64,000 nucleotides of DNA from Mycobacterium sp. 141 (GCF_000382405.1 NZ_KB908258.1:310001-374000), one strand, 5' to 3'; shown: positions 54,597 through 64,000, numbered from the stretch's first letter. Made by a program: numbers and translations. Notes: generated by a model from the letters alone, not told the origin.

Positions 54597-55778
54597 GTGT
54601 CAGGACAGCGCGCGCAGTCGGCAGTGCCGGCTGACCATCGCTCTGTGTACCCCAAATGGCCAGGTCTGCCGTGGTGGGGTGCTGTGCTGCTGGCCGTGAC
54701 GGCTACCGCGATCGGCTTTGCTTTCGACGCAGGATCGGGTGATCGAGAACTCAGTACCGTCTTCGCCGTCTGCTACGTGCTGGGCTGTCTGGGCGCGATC
54801 CTCGCTGTGCGGCAATCCGGGGTGTTCACCGCGGTCATCCAGCCGCCATTGATCCTGTTTGTGGCGGTGCCCGGGTCGTACTTCTTGTTCCACGGCGGCC
54901 AGTTGGGCGGCGTGAAAGATGTGGCCATCAACTGCGGGTATCCGTTGATCGAACGTTTTCCGTTGATGTTGTTCACTGCCGCCGCGGTGTTGTTGATCGG
55001 GTTGGCACGCTGGTACTTCGCCCTCGCGACCCGGGACAGCGCCGACAAGGCCGAGAAGATCGGGACGGTCAAGGCCCGCAAAACGATCGCTGCGCTGGCC
55101 GGAACCGGAATTGTGGCGGCTGTCACAGCGAAGCTGTCAGGACTACTGGTCCGCAAACCCGCGACACGGCGATCGTCGGCGCCGGGTTCCGCTGACGAGC
55201 CAACGCCCCGTCGGCGTCGCGCAGATCGTCCGCAGCAGGTTCACCGTCAGAGCCGCGCCGGACGCCCGGACCGCGCCGACCGGCCCCAGCGCACCGAGCC
55301 GCCCAGAAGACGACGGCCCGAGGCAACCGAGGACGCCGGCGCCGAACGCAGAGCGACCAAGCGGGCCGCTCCCCCGCGCTCGCGTCCCAGCCGTCCGCTG
55401 CTGGACGAGTTCGGTGAGCCGGTCGCCGAGCGGCCGCGCCGGGCGCGGGCACCACGAGCCTCGGAGCCGCCGCTGGTCCCACCACCGGCCGACGCCCGCC
55501 GACGCGTGCGCGCCCAGCCGCGCGAACCCCGCAAACAGCCCCCGCCTGAACGGCGCACTGCGACCGCGCACGACCGCCAGCCACGTCGCCGTCGTTTCGA
55601 CGACTACCAACCTTTTGAGGACCCGTTCGAAGCGCCACCCACTCGCAACGGCAACGCATCTCACCACCCGGTCTCGCGGGTGCGCTACCGCGGCGCCGAG
55701 GACGAAGACGGTCGCAAGGAGTACCGGAGCCGACGTCCATCGCACGACCGCGACAACACCTGGGAATACGACGGTTAA
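54597..55778 (+). CDS. Membrane protein with DUF6542 and Arg-rich tail (Rv1111c-like)
   Basis: The 393-residue protein has four predicted helices in its first 180 residues (WGAVLLAVTATAIGFAFDA, VFAVCYVLGCLGAILAV, LILFVAVPGSYFLF, MLFTAAAVLLIGLARWY), then about 200 residues very rich in Arg, Pro and Glu. The tail (RRPEATEDAGAERRATKRAA) is disordered and highly charged. GTG 54597 is the probable leaderless start. It lies between ychF and ispH as in M. tuberculosis. Unknown function. Confidence 0.82.
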   Translation: MSGQRAQSAVPADHRSVYPKWPGLPWWGAVLLAVTATAIGFAFDAGSGDRELSTVFAVCYVLGCLGAILAVRQSGVFTAVIQPPLILFVAVPGSYFLFHGGQLGGVKDVAINCGYPLIERFPLMLFTAAAVLLIGLARWYFALATRDSADKAEKIGTVKARKTIAALAGTGIVAAVTAKLSGLLVRKPATRRSSAPGSADEPTPRRRRADRPQQVHRQSRAGRPDRADRPQRTEPPRRRRPEATEDAGAERRATKRAAPPRSRPSRPLLDEFGEPVAERPRRARAPRASEPPLVPPPADARRRVRAQPREPRKQPPPERRTATAHDRQPRRRRFDDYQPFEDPFEAPPTRNGNASHHPVSRVRYRGAEDEDGRKEYRSRRPSHDRDNTWEYDG

Positions 55779-55784
55779 GTGCGC

Positions 55785-56786
55785 TCAGCGGCGCGGTGCG
55801 CGGATCTCCCGTGGCAGTGCGAACACCAACGTCTCGTTGGCTGTGGTAACCGGCTGCACGGTGTCGTAGCCGTAGTCGGCGAGCCGCTCCAGGACACCGC
55901 GGACCAGGACCTCGGGCACTGATGCCCCGGACGTCACACCGACGGTGGTGACGCCGTCCAGCCAGGTCGGGTCGATGTCCTCGGCGTAGTCGACCAGGTA
56001 GGCCGCCCGGGAGCCGGCACCCAGCGCCACCTCGACCAACCGCACCGAGTTCGACGAGTTGCGCGAGCCGACGACGATGACCAGCTCACATTCGGGTGCC
56101 ATGGCCTTGACCGCAACCTGGCGGTTCTGGGTGGCGTAGCAGATGTCGTCGCTCGGCGGATCCTGCAGCTTGGGGAACTTCTCCCGCAGCCGCTGCACGG
56201 TTTCCATGGTCTCGTCGACGCTCAGCGTGGTCTGCGACAGCCAGATCACCTTGTCCTCGTCGCGGACGATGACGTTGTCCACCGAGTCGGGACCGTCGAC
56301 GAGCTGGACGTGCTTGGGCGCTTCACCGGCGGTGCCGATCACTTCCTCATGGCCTTCATGGCCGATCAGCAGAATGTCGTAGTCGTCGCGGGCGAACCGT
56401 TTGGCCTCGTTGTGCACCTTGGTCACCAGCGGGCAGGTGGCGTCGATGACCTTGAGGTCGCGGGCAGCGGCCGTCTCGTGCACCGTCGGCGCCACCCCGT
56501 GCGCGGAGAACACCACGATGGAGCCTTCCGGCACTTCATCGGTCTCATCGACGAAGATCGCGCCCGCCTTGGCCAGTGTCTGCACCACGTGCACGTTGTG
56601 CACGATCTCGTGCCGCACGTATACAGGTGCGCCGTGCTTCTCGAGTGCCCGCTCGACAGTCTCCACGGCGCGATCGACGCCGGCGCAATAACCGCGCGGT
56701 TCAGCGAGCAGTACGCGCTTGCCGGCAGCACCGGAACTCACCGAGCTGGAAGCACCCGGGATACCCATATTCACTGTTGGCGGCAT
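55785..56786 (-). CDS. ispH: 4-hydroxy-3-methylbut-2-enyl diphosphate reductase
   Basis: The 333-residue 4Fe-4S enzyme performs the last step of the MEP pathway, giving IPP and DMAPP. Cluster cysteines lie in [23 protein letters not shown] and [11 protein letters not shown]; the catalytic Glu and His regions [18 protein letters not shown] and [10 protein letters not shown] are intact. ATG 56786 or 56769 could be the start. It corresponds to Rv1110 (lytB2) and is convergent with the membrane protein gene 6 bp away. Confidence 0.95.
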   Translation of the reverse strand: MPPTVNMGIPGASSSVSSGAAGKRVLLAEPRGYCAGVDRAVETVERALEKHGAPVYVRHEIVHNVHVVQTLAKAGAIFVDETDEVPEGSIVVFSAHGVAPTVHETAAARDLKVIDATCPLVTKVHNEAKRFARDDYDILLIGHEGHEEVIGTAGEAPKHVQLVDGPDSVDNVIVRDEDKVIWLSQTTLSVDETMETVQRLREKFPKLQDPPSDDICYATQNRQVAVKAMAPECELVIVVGSRNSSNSVRLVEVALGAGSRAAYLVDYAEDIDPTWLDGVTTVGVTSGASVPEVLVRGVLERLADYGYDTVQPVTTANETLVFALPREIRAPRR

Positions 56787-56826
56787 GTCACCAGGGTACG
56801 GGGAGCCGCCGCGCCCGAGCCAGCCG

Positions 56827-56832
56827 TAGTCT
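56827..56832 (+). promoter_or_regulatory. -10 element for a leaderless transcript
   Basis: TAGTCT fits TANNNT and is 7 bp before ATG 56840. No ribosome binding site is present, so the Rv1109c-like gene and xseAB may be read from a leaderless mRNA. Confidence 0.45.
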
Positions 56833-56839
56833 GTTGCCC

Positions 56840-57421
56840 ATGGGAACTGCACCGTATGGGGTCCGGCTACTCGTAGGCGCGGCGGTGACTGCGATCGAGG
56901 AAACCCGCAGGCTCCCCCACACCATTCTCATGTACCCGATGACCGTGGCCAGCCAGGCCGCCAACCTTCTCATGCACTTGCAGCAGAACCTCGCTGAACT
57001 GGTCATCAAGGGTGACGAAGCACTCGAGCAGCTGTTTCCGCCCAAGGACGAGCAGCCCGAGTGGGCCACCTTCGACGAGGACCTGAATACCGGGCCCGAC
57101 GAAGTTCCCGCACAGCAGACCGACGGCGAACGCCGCACCGAAGGCCGGTTTGCCCTGTACAGCATGGGCGAGCCAGGAACCGGCACGGCCTCCGGCAACG
57201 GCCGTGCCACGGCGCCGAAACCGGCGGCGTCGGGCACCGCTCCCGCGATCGTCGACGAGGTGGACTACGACTCCCTGACGCTGGCGCAGTTGCGGGCCCG
57301 GCTGAGCTCGCTGCGCGTCGCGGATCTGGAGGCATTGCTGGCCTATGAGGAAACCGGCCAGGCCAGGGCCCCGTTCGTCACGCTGCTCACCAACAGGATC
57401 ACCCGCGCGACCGCGAAGTGA
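56840..57421 (+). CDS. Rv1109c-like lipid-droplet-associated-type protein
   Basis: The 193-residue protein has a moderately hydrophobic N-terminal half with amphipathic segments ([40 protein letters not shown]), an acidic Pro-rich linker and a C-terminal helical motif ([22 protein letters not shown]) resembling a SAP/Rho-N-like domain. Homologues are annotated as lipid-droplet-associated in databases, but I know of no direct function. Its stop overlaps the xseA start, so it heads the xseAB operon. Leaderless ATG. Confidence 0.8.
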   Translation: MGTAPYGVRLLVGAAVTAIEETRRLPHTILMYPMTVASQAANLLMHLQQNLAELVIKGDEALEQLFPPKDEQPEWATFDEDLNTGPDEVPAQQTDGERRTEGRFALYSMGEPGTGTASGNGRATAPKPAASGTAPAIVDEVDYDSLTLAQLRARLSSLRVADLEALLAYEETGQARAPFVTLLTNRITRATAK

Positions 57422-58680
57422 CCGAACCCGGCCAGTCACCGGAGAATCCCTGGCCGGTGCGCGCCGTCGCCACCCGCGTCGCCAAGTGGATCGACCGGCT
57501 CGGCGCGGTGTGGGTCGAAGGGCAGCTGACCGAGCTGAAGGTTCGCCCGGATTCCAAAACGGTGTTCATGGTGCTGCGCGATCCGGCCGCCGATATGTCG
57601 CTGACTCTCACCTGCCCCCGTGATCTGGTGCGCAATGCCCCGGTCAAGCTGACCGAGGGCACGCAGGTGATCATCTGCGGCAAACCCAGCTTCTACACTG
57701 GCCGTGGCTCATTCTCGTTGCGGGTCAGCGAGATTCGCGCTGTCGGCATCGGCGAGCTGTTGGCCCGTATCGATCGGCTGCGCCGCCTGCTGGAGGCCGA
57801 AGGGTTGTTCGATCCGCGGCTCAAGCGGCCAATCCCCTTCCTGCCCAACACCATCGGACTGATCACCGGACGCGCGTCGGCCGCCGAGCACGATGTCACC
57901 ACAGTCGCCTCCGGACGCTGGCCCGCCGTGCGGTTCGCCATCCGCAACACCATCGTGCAGGGCCCCAACGCGGTACCGCAGATCGTGGATGCATTGGCGG
58001 CACTCGATACCGATCCCGCTGTCGACGTCATCGTGCTGGCCCGCGGCGGCGGCAGCGTCGAGGATCTGCTGCCATTCTCCGACGAGACGCTGTGCCGGGC
58101 CATCTCCGGTTGTCGCACGCCAATTGTCAGCGCGATCGGCCACGAGCCGGACAACCCGCTGTGCGATCTGGTCGCCGACCTGCGTGCCGCCACACCCACC
58201 GACGCCGCCAAGCGCATCGTGCCGGATGCCGCTGCAGAGCAGGCCCTGGTCACCGACCAGCGCATGCGCAGTGCTCGCGCGCTACGCAACTGGGTGCATC
58301 GCGAACAGCATCACCTGGAACAGCTGCGCAGCCGCCCGGTGCTGGCCCAGCCGCTGGTCGACCTGTCGGCTCGTGGCGAGGAGATCCAGCGGGCCCGTGC
58401 CACGATGCAGCGCGACGTCACCCGGTTGGTCAGCGCCGAGAGCGACACGATCGGTCACCTGTCAGCCCGGTTGAGCACTCTGGGCCCGGCGGCAACCCTG
58501 GCCCGCGGTTACGCCGTGGTGCAGGCTGTGCCCACCTCGGGCGCGCCGGTGGTGTTGCGTTCAGTTGGCGACGCGCCGGACGGGACCCGGTTGCGGGTCC
58601 GGGTGGCCGACGGCGTGGTCACGGCCGTGAGCGACGGCATCGAAGGAAGTGTTGAGGAAGATCCATATGAAGACCATTAG
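57418..58680 (+). CDS. xseA: Exodeoxyribonuclease VII large subunit
   Basis: The 420-residue protein starts at GTG 57418, overlapping the preceding stop. Domains: OB-fold ([38 protein letters not shown]), catalytic XseA domain with [35 protein letters not shown] and [17 protein letters not shown], then a long coiled coil (about 280-370) that binds XseB, and a short C-terminal segment. It degrades single-stranded DNA in both directions. XseB is encoded next with a 14-bp overlap. Confidence 0.96.
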   Translation: MTEPGQSPENPWPVRAVATRVAKWIDRLGAVWVEGQLTELKVRPDSKTVFMVLRDPAADMSLTLTCPRDLVRNAPVKLTEGTQVIICGKPSFYTGRGSFSLRVSEIRAVGIGELLARIDRLRRLLEAEGLFDPRLKRPIPFLPNTIGLITGRASAAEHDVTTVASGRWPAVRFAIRNTIVQGPNAVPQIVDALAALDTDPAVDVIVLARGGGSVEDLLPFSDETLCRAISGCRTPIVSAIGHEPDNPLCDLVADLRAATPTDAAKRIVPDAAAEQALVTDQRMRSARALRNWVHREQHHLEQLRSRPVLAQPLVDLSARGEEIQRARATMQRDVTRLVSAESDTIGHLSARLSTLGPAATLARGYAVVQAVPTSGAPVVLRSVGDAPDGTRLRVRVADGVVTAVSDGIEGSVEEDPYEDH

Positions 58681-58879
58681 CGAGATGGGCTACGAAGAGG
58701 CCCGCGACGAACTCATCGCCGTGGTGCAGCAACTCGAGCAGGGTGGCCTCGATCTCGATGCTTCGCTGACATTGTGGGAACGAGGCGAAGCACTGGCAAA
58801 ACGGTGCGAAGAACACTTAGCCGGAGCCCGCCAGCGAGTCGAGCAGGCATTGGCCGCCCGAGACGGTGGCGACGACTGA
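58667..58879 (+). CDS. xseB: Exodeoxyribonuclease VII small subunit
   Basis: The 70-residue all-helical protein ([20 protein letters not shown], then [20 protein letters not shown]) is the typical XseB. It binds the coiled coil of XseA. ATG 58667 is preceded by GAGGAAG and lies inside the xseA 3' end. The upstream in-frame TTG at 58649 is not needed. Confidence 0.94.
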   Translation: MKTISEMGYEEARDELIAVVQQLEQGGLDLDASLTLWERGEALAKRCEEHLAGARQRVEQALAARDGGDD

Positions 58880-58881
58880 TC

Positions 58882-59157
58882 TCAGCGGTACAGATGCACC
58901 GGATGGTGGGTGCACTGCTCGATCCGCGACGACGCCAGCTGTAGCAGCTCGGTACCCAGTGCGATGAGAGCACGGGCGGCCGCGATCTCCTCGCCGACCA
59001 TCGGCGCGCTCGGATCTTTGGGATTGCGGTAGGCATCACCGGTAGTCGCGATGCTACCGTCGCGCAGTTGAGCGTGTACCGAGGCGTGAGTGTGGATGTC
59101 GTCCTCGCAGAACTCGATTTCGACGAACCACTTGTTGGACAGATCCTTCTCGTACAT
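58882..59157 (-). CDS. DUF1876 protein
   Basis: The 91-residue protein begins at ATG 59157 with GGAGG 9 bp upstream. KWFVEIEFCEDDIHTHASVH, TGDAYRNPKDPSAPMVGEEI and ALIALGTELLQLASSRIEQC match the alpha-beta DUF1876 fold (dsRBD-like), common in actinobacteria and of unknown function. The frame stays open far upstream through the sulfatase gene on the other strand; that part is not coding. It is convergent with xseB (2 bp gap). Confidence 0.85.
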   Translation of the reverse strand: MYEKDLSNKWFVEIEFCEDDIHTHASVHAQLRDGSIATTGDAYRNPKDPSAPMVGEEIAAARALIALGTELLQLASSRIEQCTHHPVHLYR

Positions 59158-59316
59158 GTCGATCAACCTCCGTACTACAGGGTGCGCCATCGCGGTGCGC
59201 AACGCCAGAGTGGACATTCCCGTAAATTTCGCTGCCACGGTGCCCAACCCGCGCCGCTGCCGTCCCGCAGCGCATAAAGTCCCACGGGCACAGTTGATCC
59301 GATACGAGGGGGCGCC

Positions 59317-60867
59317 ATGCCGAACGGGAAACCGAACATCCTGGTCATCTGGGGCGACGACATCGGAATCAGCAACCTGAGTTGCTACAGCGACGGGCTG
59401 ATGGGCTACCGCACGCCGAACATCGACCGCATCGCCGACGAGGGCATGCGCTTCACCGACTCCTATGGCGAGCAAAGCTGTACTGCGGGCCGCGCCGCAT
59501 TCATCAGCGGTCAGAGCGTGTACCGCACCGGCATGAGCAAGGTGGGCGTACCCGGCGTCGATATCGGCTGGGCCGCCGAGGACCCGACCATCGCCGAGCT
59601 GCTCAAGCCGCTCGGCTACGCCACCGGCCAATTCGGCAAGAACCACTTCGGCGACCTCAACAAGTACCTGCCGACCGTGCACGGGTTCGATGAATTCTTC
59701 GGCAACCTGTATCACCTCAACGCCGAGGAGGAGCCGGAGAACTTCGACTATCCGCATGAGGATCGCTATCCCCGCTTGTACCACCTGGCCAAGCCGCGCG
59801 GTGTGTTGAAATGCAAGGCCACCACCGAGGCGTCCACCGAGCCCGACGACCTGAAGTTCGGGCCCGTCGGTAAGCAGACCATCGAAGACACGGGCCCGCT
59901 GACCACCAAGCGGATGGAGACCATCGACGAGGACATCGCTGACGCCACGGTCGACTACGTCAAGCGCCAGCACGAGGCGGGTAATCCGTTTTTCGTATGG
60001 TGCAACTTCACCCACATGCACCTCTATACCCACACCAAGCCGGAAAGCCGTGGGCAGGCCGGGCTGTGGCAGTCGTCGTACCACGACACGATGATCGATC
60101 ACGACCGCAATGTCGGAACGGTGCTCGACGTGCTCGACGAACTCGGCATCGCCGAGGACACCATCGTCATCTACTCCACCGACAACGGCCCGCACCGCAA
60201 CAGCTGGCCCGACGGCGGCACCACGCCGTTCCGCAGCGAGAAGAACACCAACTGGGAAGGCGCCTTCCGGGTGCCGGAACTCATCCGCTGGCCCGGCAAG
60301 ATCAAGGCCGGCACCGTCTCCAACGAGATCGTCCAACACCATGACTGGCTGCCCACCCTGCTCGCTGCCGCCGGGGAACCGGACATCGTCGAGAAACTCA
60401 AGTCCGGTCACAAAGCGGGAGCCGACGGCGAGACCGAATACAAGGTGCACATCGACGGCTACAACCTGTTGCCGTACCTGACCGGCAAGGTCGACGAGAG
60501 TCCCCGGCGCGGGTTTTTCTATTTCTCCGACGACGGTGACCTGGTCGCGATGCGGTTCGAGAACTGGAAGATCGTCTTCGCCGAGCAGCGCTGCCAGGGC
60601 ACTCTGCGGGTGTGGGCCGAACCGTTCACCCCGCTGCGGGTGCCCAAGCTGTTCAACCTGCGCACCGACCCGTACGAGTACGCCGACATCACGTCGAACA
60701 CCTACTACGAGTGGTTCCTGCGGCACGACTACTTCGTGTTCTACGCCACCGCGATGGCGACGAAGTTCCTCGAAACGTTCAAGGAGTTTCCGCCGCGGCA
60801 CCCACCGGCGAGCTTCAGCGTCGATCAGGCGGTGGAGAAGCTGCACGAATTCCTGGCCAAGGACTGA
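59317..60867 (+). CDS. Arylsulfatase, formylglycine-dependent (copy 1)
   Basis: The 516-residue sulfatase of the alkaline-phosphatase superfamily has metal ligands in ILVIWGDDIGI, the activation motif SCTAGRAAF whose Cys is converted to formylglycine, NHFGDLNKYLP, WCNFTHMHLYTH and STDNGPHRNSW. No signal peptide is visible, so it is probably cytosolic. It releases sulfate from sulfate esters. A close paralogue follows 17 bp later and the maturation enzyme FGE is two genes beyond, so they form one functional operon. Confidence 0.92.
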   Translation: MPNGKPNILVIWGDDIGISNLSCYSDGLMGYRTPNIDRIADEGMRFTDSYGEQSCTAGRAAFISGQSVYRTGMSKVGVPGVDIGWAAEDPTIAELLKPLGYATGQFGKNHFGDLNKYLPTVHGFDEFFGNLYHLNAEEEPENFDYPHEDRYPRLYHLAKPRGVLKCKATTEASTEPDDLKFGPVGKQTIEDTGPLTTKRMETIDEDIADATVDYVKRQHEAGNPFFVWCNFTHMHLYTHTKPESRGQAGLWQSSYHDTMIDHDRNVGTVLDVLDELGIAEDTIVIYSTDNGPHRNSWPDGGTTPFRSEKNTNWEGAFRVPELIRWPGKIKAGTVSNEIVQHHDWLPTLLAAAGEPDIVEKLKSGHKAGADGETEYKVHIDGYNLLPYLTGKVDESPRRGFFYFSDDGDLVAMRFENWKIVFAEQRCQGTLRVWAEPFTPLRVPKLFNLRTDPYEYADITSNTYYEWFLRHDYFVFYATAMATKFLETFKEFPPRHPPASFSVDQAVEKLHEFLAKD

Positions 60868-60884
60868 CGGAAAGGCTGTTACGA

Positions 60885-62438
60885 ATGCCCAACGGAAAAC
60901 CCAACATCCTGGTCATCTGGGGCGATGACATCGGGATCTGGAACCTGAGTTGTTACAGCCGCGGCATGATGGGCTACTCAACTCCCAATATCGACCGGAT
61001 CGCCAATGAGGGAATGCTTTTCACCGACTCGTACGGTGAGCAGAGCTGCACCGCGGGCCGGGCCTCGTTCATCACGGGCCAGAGCGTCTACCGCACCGGG
61101 ATGAGCAAGGTGGGCATGCCCGGCGTCGACGTGGGACTCCAGAAGGAAGACCCGACGATCGCCGAGCTGCTGAAACCATTGGGTTACGCCACAGGCCAAT
61201 TCGGCAAGAACCACCTCGGCGACCTCAACAAGTACCTGCCGACGGCACACGGATTCGACGAGTTCTTCGGCAACCTGTACCACCTCAATGCCGAAGAAGA
61301 ACCCGAGCACGAGGACTACCCCACCGAGGAGGAAGCTCCCTTGCTCCGAAACGCACTGATGCCGCGCGGCGTCATTCATTCCTGGGCCACCGCGGAGGAT
61401 TCCGGTGAGGTGGATCCGCGCTACGGGCCGGTCGGCAAACAACGTATCGAGGACACCGGCCCGCTGACCAAAAAGCGGATGGAGACCGTCGACGATGAGA
61501 CGACTGCCGCCTGTGCGGATTTCATCAGGCGCCAGCACGAGTCCGATACACCGTTCTTCGTGTGGATGAACATGACGCACATGCACTTCCGGACCCACAC
61601 CAAGCCGGAGAGCGAGGGCCAGGCGGGACGCTGGCAGTCGCCGTATCACGACACGATGATCGACCACGATCGCAACGTGGGCACGCTGCTCGACCTCGTC
61701 GACGAACTCGGCATCGCCGAGGACACCATCGTCGTCTACTCCACCGACAACGGTCCGCACGCCAACAGCTGGCCCGATGGTGCGACGACGCCGTTCCGCA
61801 GCGAGAAGAACACGAACTGGGAAGGCGCGTTCCGGATTCCCGAGATGATTCGTTGGCCGGAGAAGATCAAGGCCGGTTCGGTATCGAATGAGATTGTGCA
61901 ACATCATGATTGGTTACCAACGTTTCTCGCAGCGGCAGGTGACCCGGACGTGGTCGAGAAACTCAAGTCCGGCCACAAGGCCGGCGCCGACGGCGAGACC
62001 GAGTACAAGGTGCACATCGACGGCTACAACCTGTTGCCTTATCTCACCGGCGAGGTGGACAAGTCGCCCCGGCGCGGGATGATCTACTTCTCCGACGACG
62101 GTGATGTCCTGGGGATCCGGGCGGACAATTGGAAGATCGTATTCATGGAGCAGCGCTGCCAGGGCACCCTCGAGGTGTGGTTCGAACCGTTCACGAAGCT
62201 GCGGGCGCCGAAGTTGTTCAACCTGCGCACCGACCCGTTCGAGCGCGCCGATGTCACCTCGAACACCTACTGGGACTGGGTGATCGACCGGCTGTACCTG
62301 ATGTTCTACGGCGGCGCGATCGTCAACCAGTTCCTGGAGACCTTCAAAGAATTCCCGCCGCGCCAAAAGCCGGCCTCGTTCACCATCAACAACGCCGTGG
62401 AGGAGCTGGAGAAGTTCCTGGCCACCCGGGGCGGGTGA
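60885..62438 (+). CDS. Arylsulfatase, formylglycine-dependent (copy 2)
   Basis: The 517-residue paralogue starts at ATG 60885. It retains SCTAGRASF, ILVIWGDDIGI, NHLGDLNKYLP and STDNGPHANSW. It is roughly 75 percent identical to copy 1, diverging most near residues 150-190 (TEEEAPLLRNALMPRG) and in the C-terminal substrate-cap region. Tandem duplication with specialisation for different sulfate esters is likely. The stop overlaps the HAD gene start. Confidence 0.92.
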   Translation: MPNGKPNILVIWGDDIGIWNLSCYSRGMMGYSTPNIDRIANEGMLFTDSYGEQSCTAGRASFITGQSVYRTGMSKVGMPGVDVGLQKEDPTIAELLKPLGYATGQFGKNHLGDLNKYLPTAHGFDEFFGNLYHLNAEEEPEHEDYPTEEEAPLLRNALMPRGVIHSWATAEDSGEVDPRYGPVGKQRIEDTGPLTKKRMETVDDETTAACADFIRRQHESDTPFFVWMNMTHMHFRTHTKPESEGQAGRWQSPYHDTMIDHDRNVGTLLDLVDELGIAEDTIVVYSTDNGPHANSWPDGATTPFRSEKNTNWEGAFRIPEMIRWPEKIKAGSVSNEIVQHHDWLPTFLAAAGDPDVVEKLKSGHKAGADGETEYKVHIDGYNLLPYLTGEVDKSPRRGMIYFSDDGDVLGIRADNWKIVFMEQRCQGTLEVWFEPFTKLRAPKLFNLRTDPFERADVTSNTYWDWVIDRLYLMFYGGAIVNQFLETFKEFPPRQKPASFTINNAVEELEKFLATRGG

Positions 62439-63340
62439 GCGTGGCAGAACTGGAGTCATGGAAGGACGGGCCGGTGAAGGCGGGGATCGTCGACTTCACC
62501 GTCCGGGCCTCCGCCGAGGTCGCACCTGAGGACCGCGTCGCGGTGTTCGACAACGACGGCACGCTGTGGTGTGAAAAGCCGGCCTACATCCAGCTGGATT
62601 TCCTGGTGCGCAGACTGGCCGAACAGGCCGCGGCCGACCCCGCGCTGGCCGCCAGGCAGCCCTACGCCGCGGCCGCCTCGGGCGACCTCGGCTGGTTCGG
62701 CGACGCCGTCACCAAGCATTACACCGGCGACGATTCGGCGCTGAAAGTCCTTGCCGGCGGGATACTCTCGGCTTACGCGGGATTGGCCGTCGAAGACCAC
62801 GCCGAGTACGTCAAGGCGTTCTTCGCCGGTGCCCAACACCCGACGCTCAAGCGCCCATACACCGCCTGCGGGTACGGGCCGATGGTCGAACTGTTGCGCT
62901 ACCTTGAGGCGAACGGCTTCACCACCTACATCGCATCCGGCGGCGGACGGGACTTCATGCGTCCTGTCACCGCCCAGATGTACGGCATACCACCGGAACG
63001 GGTCATCGGCAGCTCGGTCGGGCTCGACTTCACCGATGGCCACCTCAAGACCACCCCCACACTGGAGTTCTTCGATGACGGCCCGATCAAGCCGGTGCGC
63101 ATCTGGGGTCGTATCGGGCGCCGGCCGATCTTCGCCGCGGGCAACTCCAACGGCGACATCGAAATGCTCGAATACACCAGCGCGGGGTCGGGCCCATCGC
63201 TGAGCTTGCTGCTGCGCCACGACGACGCGGAGCGCGAATTCGATTACACCGCAGGCGCGGAGAAGGCGCTGGCACTGGCCGGCGAACGCGGGTGGACGGT
63301 GGCCAGCATGCGTGACGATTGGTCTCGGATCTTTGACTGA
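62435..63340 (+). CDS. HAD-family phosphatase
   Basis: The 301-residue protein from GTG 62435 (GTG 62441 possible) has HAD motif I VAVFDNDGTLWCEKPAYIQ with the nucleophile Asp, motif II TYIASGGGRDFM, and motif IV region FAAGNSNGDIEML. The cap between motifs I and II is helical. It resembles phosphoserine-phosphatase-like HAD proteins often found beside mycobacterial sulfatases. Substrate unknown; it may remove phosphate from a sulfated/phosphorylated compound or have no link beyond co-transcription. No signal peptide seen. Confidence 0.85.
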   Translation: MSVAELESWKDGPVKAGIVDFTVRASAEVAPEDRVAVFDNDGTLWCEKPAYIQLDFLVRRLAEQAAADPALAARQPYAAAASGDLGWFGDAVTKHYTGDDSALKVLAGGILSAYAGLAVEDHAEYVKAFFAGAQHPTLKRPYTACGYGPMVELLRYLEANGFTTYIASGGGRDFMRPVTAQMYGIPPERVIGSSVGLDFTDGHLKTTPTLEFFDDGPIKPVRIWGRIGRRPIFAAGNSNGDIEMLEYTSAGSGPSLSLLLRHDDAEREFDYTAGAEKALALAGERGWTVASMRDDWSRIFD

Positions 63341-64000
63341 GTCCGATGCCGGCCTGGTCTGGATACCGGCACAGACCACCATGCTCGGTTCCGACCGGCA
63401 TTATGCCGAGGAAGGTCCCGCTCGGCCGGTCAGCACCGACGGCTTCTGGATCCAGTCGCATCAGGTGACGAACAGCCAGTTCGCGCAGTTCGTTTCAGCA
63501 ACCGGCTACCTCACGCTCGCCGAACGACCCGTCAGCGCCGCCGATTTCCCCGACGCCCCGCCGGAGAACCTGGTGCCCGGCTCCATGGTGTTCCGGCGGA
63601 CCACGGGCCCGGTGGATCTGCGGCACCTGAACCTCTGGTGGACCTGGACGCCAGGCGCATGCTGGAACCATCCGCGCGGGCCACGGTCGTCACTGCGCGG
63701 GCGCGAGACGCACCCTGTGGTGCACATCGCCCATGAGGACGCCGAAGCCTATGCCCGCTGGGCCGGCCTGGCGCTGCCCACCGAGTCAGAGTGGGAGACA
63801 GCCGCGCGCGGCGGGCTTTCCGGAGCGGCCTACACGTGGGGCGACGAGCCGGAGCAGCCCGGTCAGCGGCTGGCCAACTACTGGCACGGCGAGTTTCCGT
63901 ATCTACCCGAAACGGGATACGGCACAACCAAACCGGTGGGCAGCTTCCCGCCCAACGACTACGGACTGTTCGACATGGCGGGCAATGTCTGGGAGTGGAC
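63333..64000 (+). CDS. Formylglycine-generating enzyme (SUMF1/FGE family), partial
   Basis: About 222 residues are visible; the 3' end is beyond the window. A TTG at 63333, overlapping the HAD stop, is the likely start because family similarity (GLVWIPAQTTMLGSDRHYAE) begins just after it. FGE signatures are EEGPARPVSTDGFWI, HQVTNSQFAQFVSATGY, HPVVHIAHEDAEAYARWAG, LPTESEWETAARGG and MAGNVWEW. The copper-binding cysteines would lie downstream of the cut. It oxidises the sulfatase CTAGR cysteine to formylglycine, fitting the two upstream sulfatases. Confidence 0.93.
   Translation, partial: MTESDAGLVWIPAQTTMLGSDRHYAEEGPARPVSTDGFWIQSHQVTNSQFAQFVSATGYLTLAERPVSAADFPDAPPENLVPGSMVFRRTTGPVDLRHLNLWWTWTPGACWNHPRGPRSSLRGRETHPVVHIAHEDAEAYARWAGLALPTESEWETAARGGLSGAAYTWGDEPEQPGQRLANYWHGEFPYLPETGYGTTKPVGSFPPNDYGLFDMAGNVWEW

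Noticed and set aside
59158..60846. Upstream extension of the DUF1876 frame through the sulfatase gene
   Set aside because: Composition is that of an antisense frame. A strong GGAGG site and the domain start both point to ATG 59157.

Overview
The window reads as chromosomal DNA of a rapidly growing Mycobacterium (Mycolicibacterium type). It is GC-rich, and mycothiol (mshB), coenzyme F420 (fbiC), phosphatidylinositol mannoside (pimE, lpqW) and MmpL genes are present. Gene order follows the Mycobacterium tuberculosis H37Rv interval from about Rv1178 down to Rv1107, in reverse orientation. Rv comparisons here and below are from memory of that genome, not from a search.

Backbone, left to right: gcdH-like/dapC/fdxC and fadH (1-4.95 kb); fbiC, a conserved membrane gene and mshB (11.7-17.2 kb); lpqW-typA (18.5-22.3 kb); mutT2, a pterin dehydratase and pimE (24.2-26.1 kb); two Ala/Pro-rich exported proteins (26.3-28.1 kb); an Rv1156-like HhH-GPD protein (28.5-29.1 kb); the Rv1155-like flavin/F420 protein and methyltransferases (34.5-37.2 kb); GntR/Sir2 and TetR/MmpL (40.6-44.6 kb); vapBC, ychF, an Rv1111c-like protein, ispH, an Rv1109c-like protein and xseAB (52.7-58.9 kb).

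Several accessory blocks interrupt this backbone. (1) 5.1-11.4 kb holds a nitric-oxide/respiration cluster: single-chain quinol NO reductase, a Cys-motif membrane protein, an SPFH protein, group III truncated hemoglobin, a 7Fe ferredoxin and a cytochrome oxidase subunit I. (2) 22.4-24.2 kb, where M. tuberculosis has narGHJI, holds two small Cys-containing proteins, a flavin-binding protein and a decayed tgs gene. (3) 29.1-31.15 kb holds a divergent pair, a winged-helix-like/TIR-like protein and a HEPN protein, inserted within the Rv1156-like gene. A fossil 5' end of the original gene remains on the far side. This is the best candidate for an undescribed system, probably anti-phage. (4) 37.2-40.4 kb holds a self-sufficient P450-reductase fusion. 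(5) 59.3-64 kb holds two arylsulfatases, a HAD phosphatase and the formylglycine-generating enzyme that would activate the sulfatases.

Non-coding structure is rich. One palindromic repeat family occurs three times (11.4, 26.1 and 31.6 kb), with other long hairpins at 11.6, 47.05 and 48.3 kb. There are two intrinsic terminators, several candidate operators and leaderless starts, and remnants of tgs, nitroreductase, enoyl-CoA hydratase and ECF sigma genes. No rRNA, tRNA or CRISPR array was recognised.
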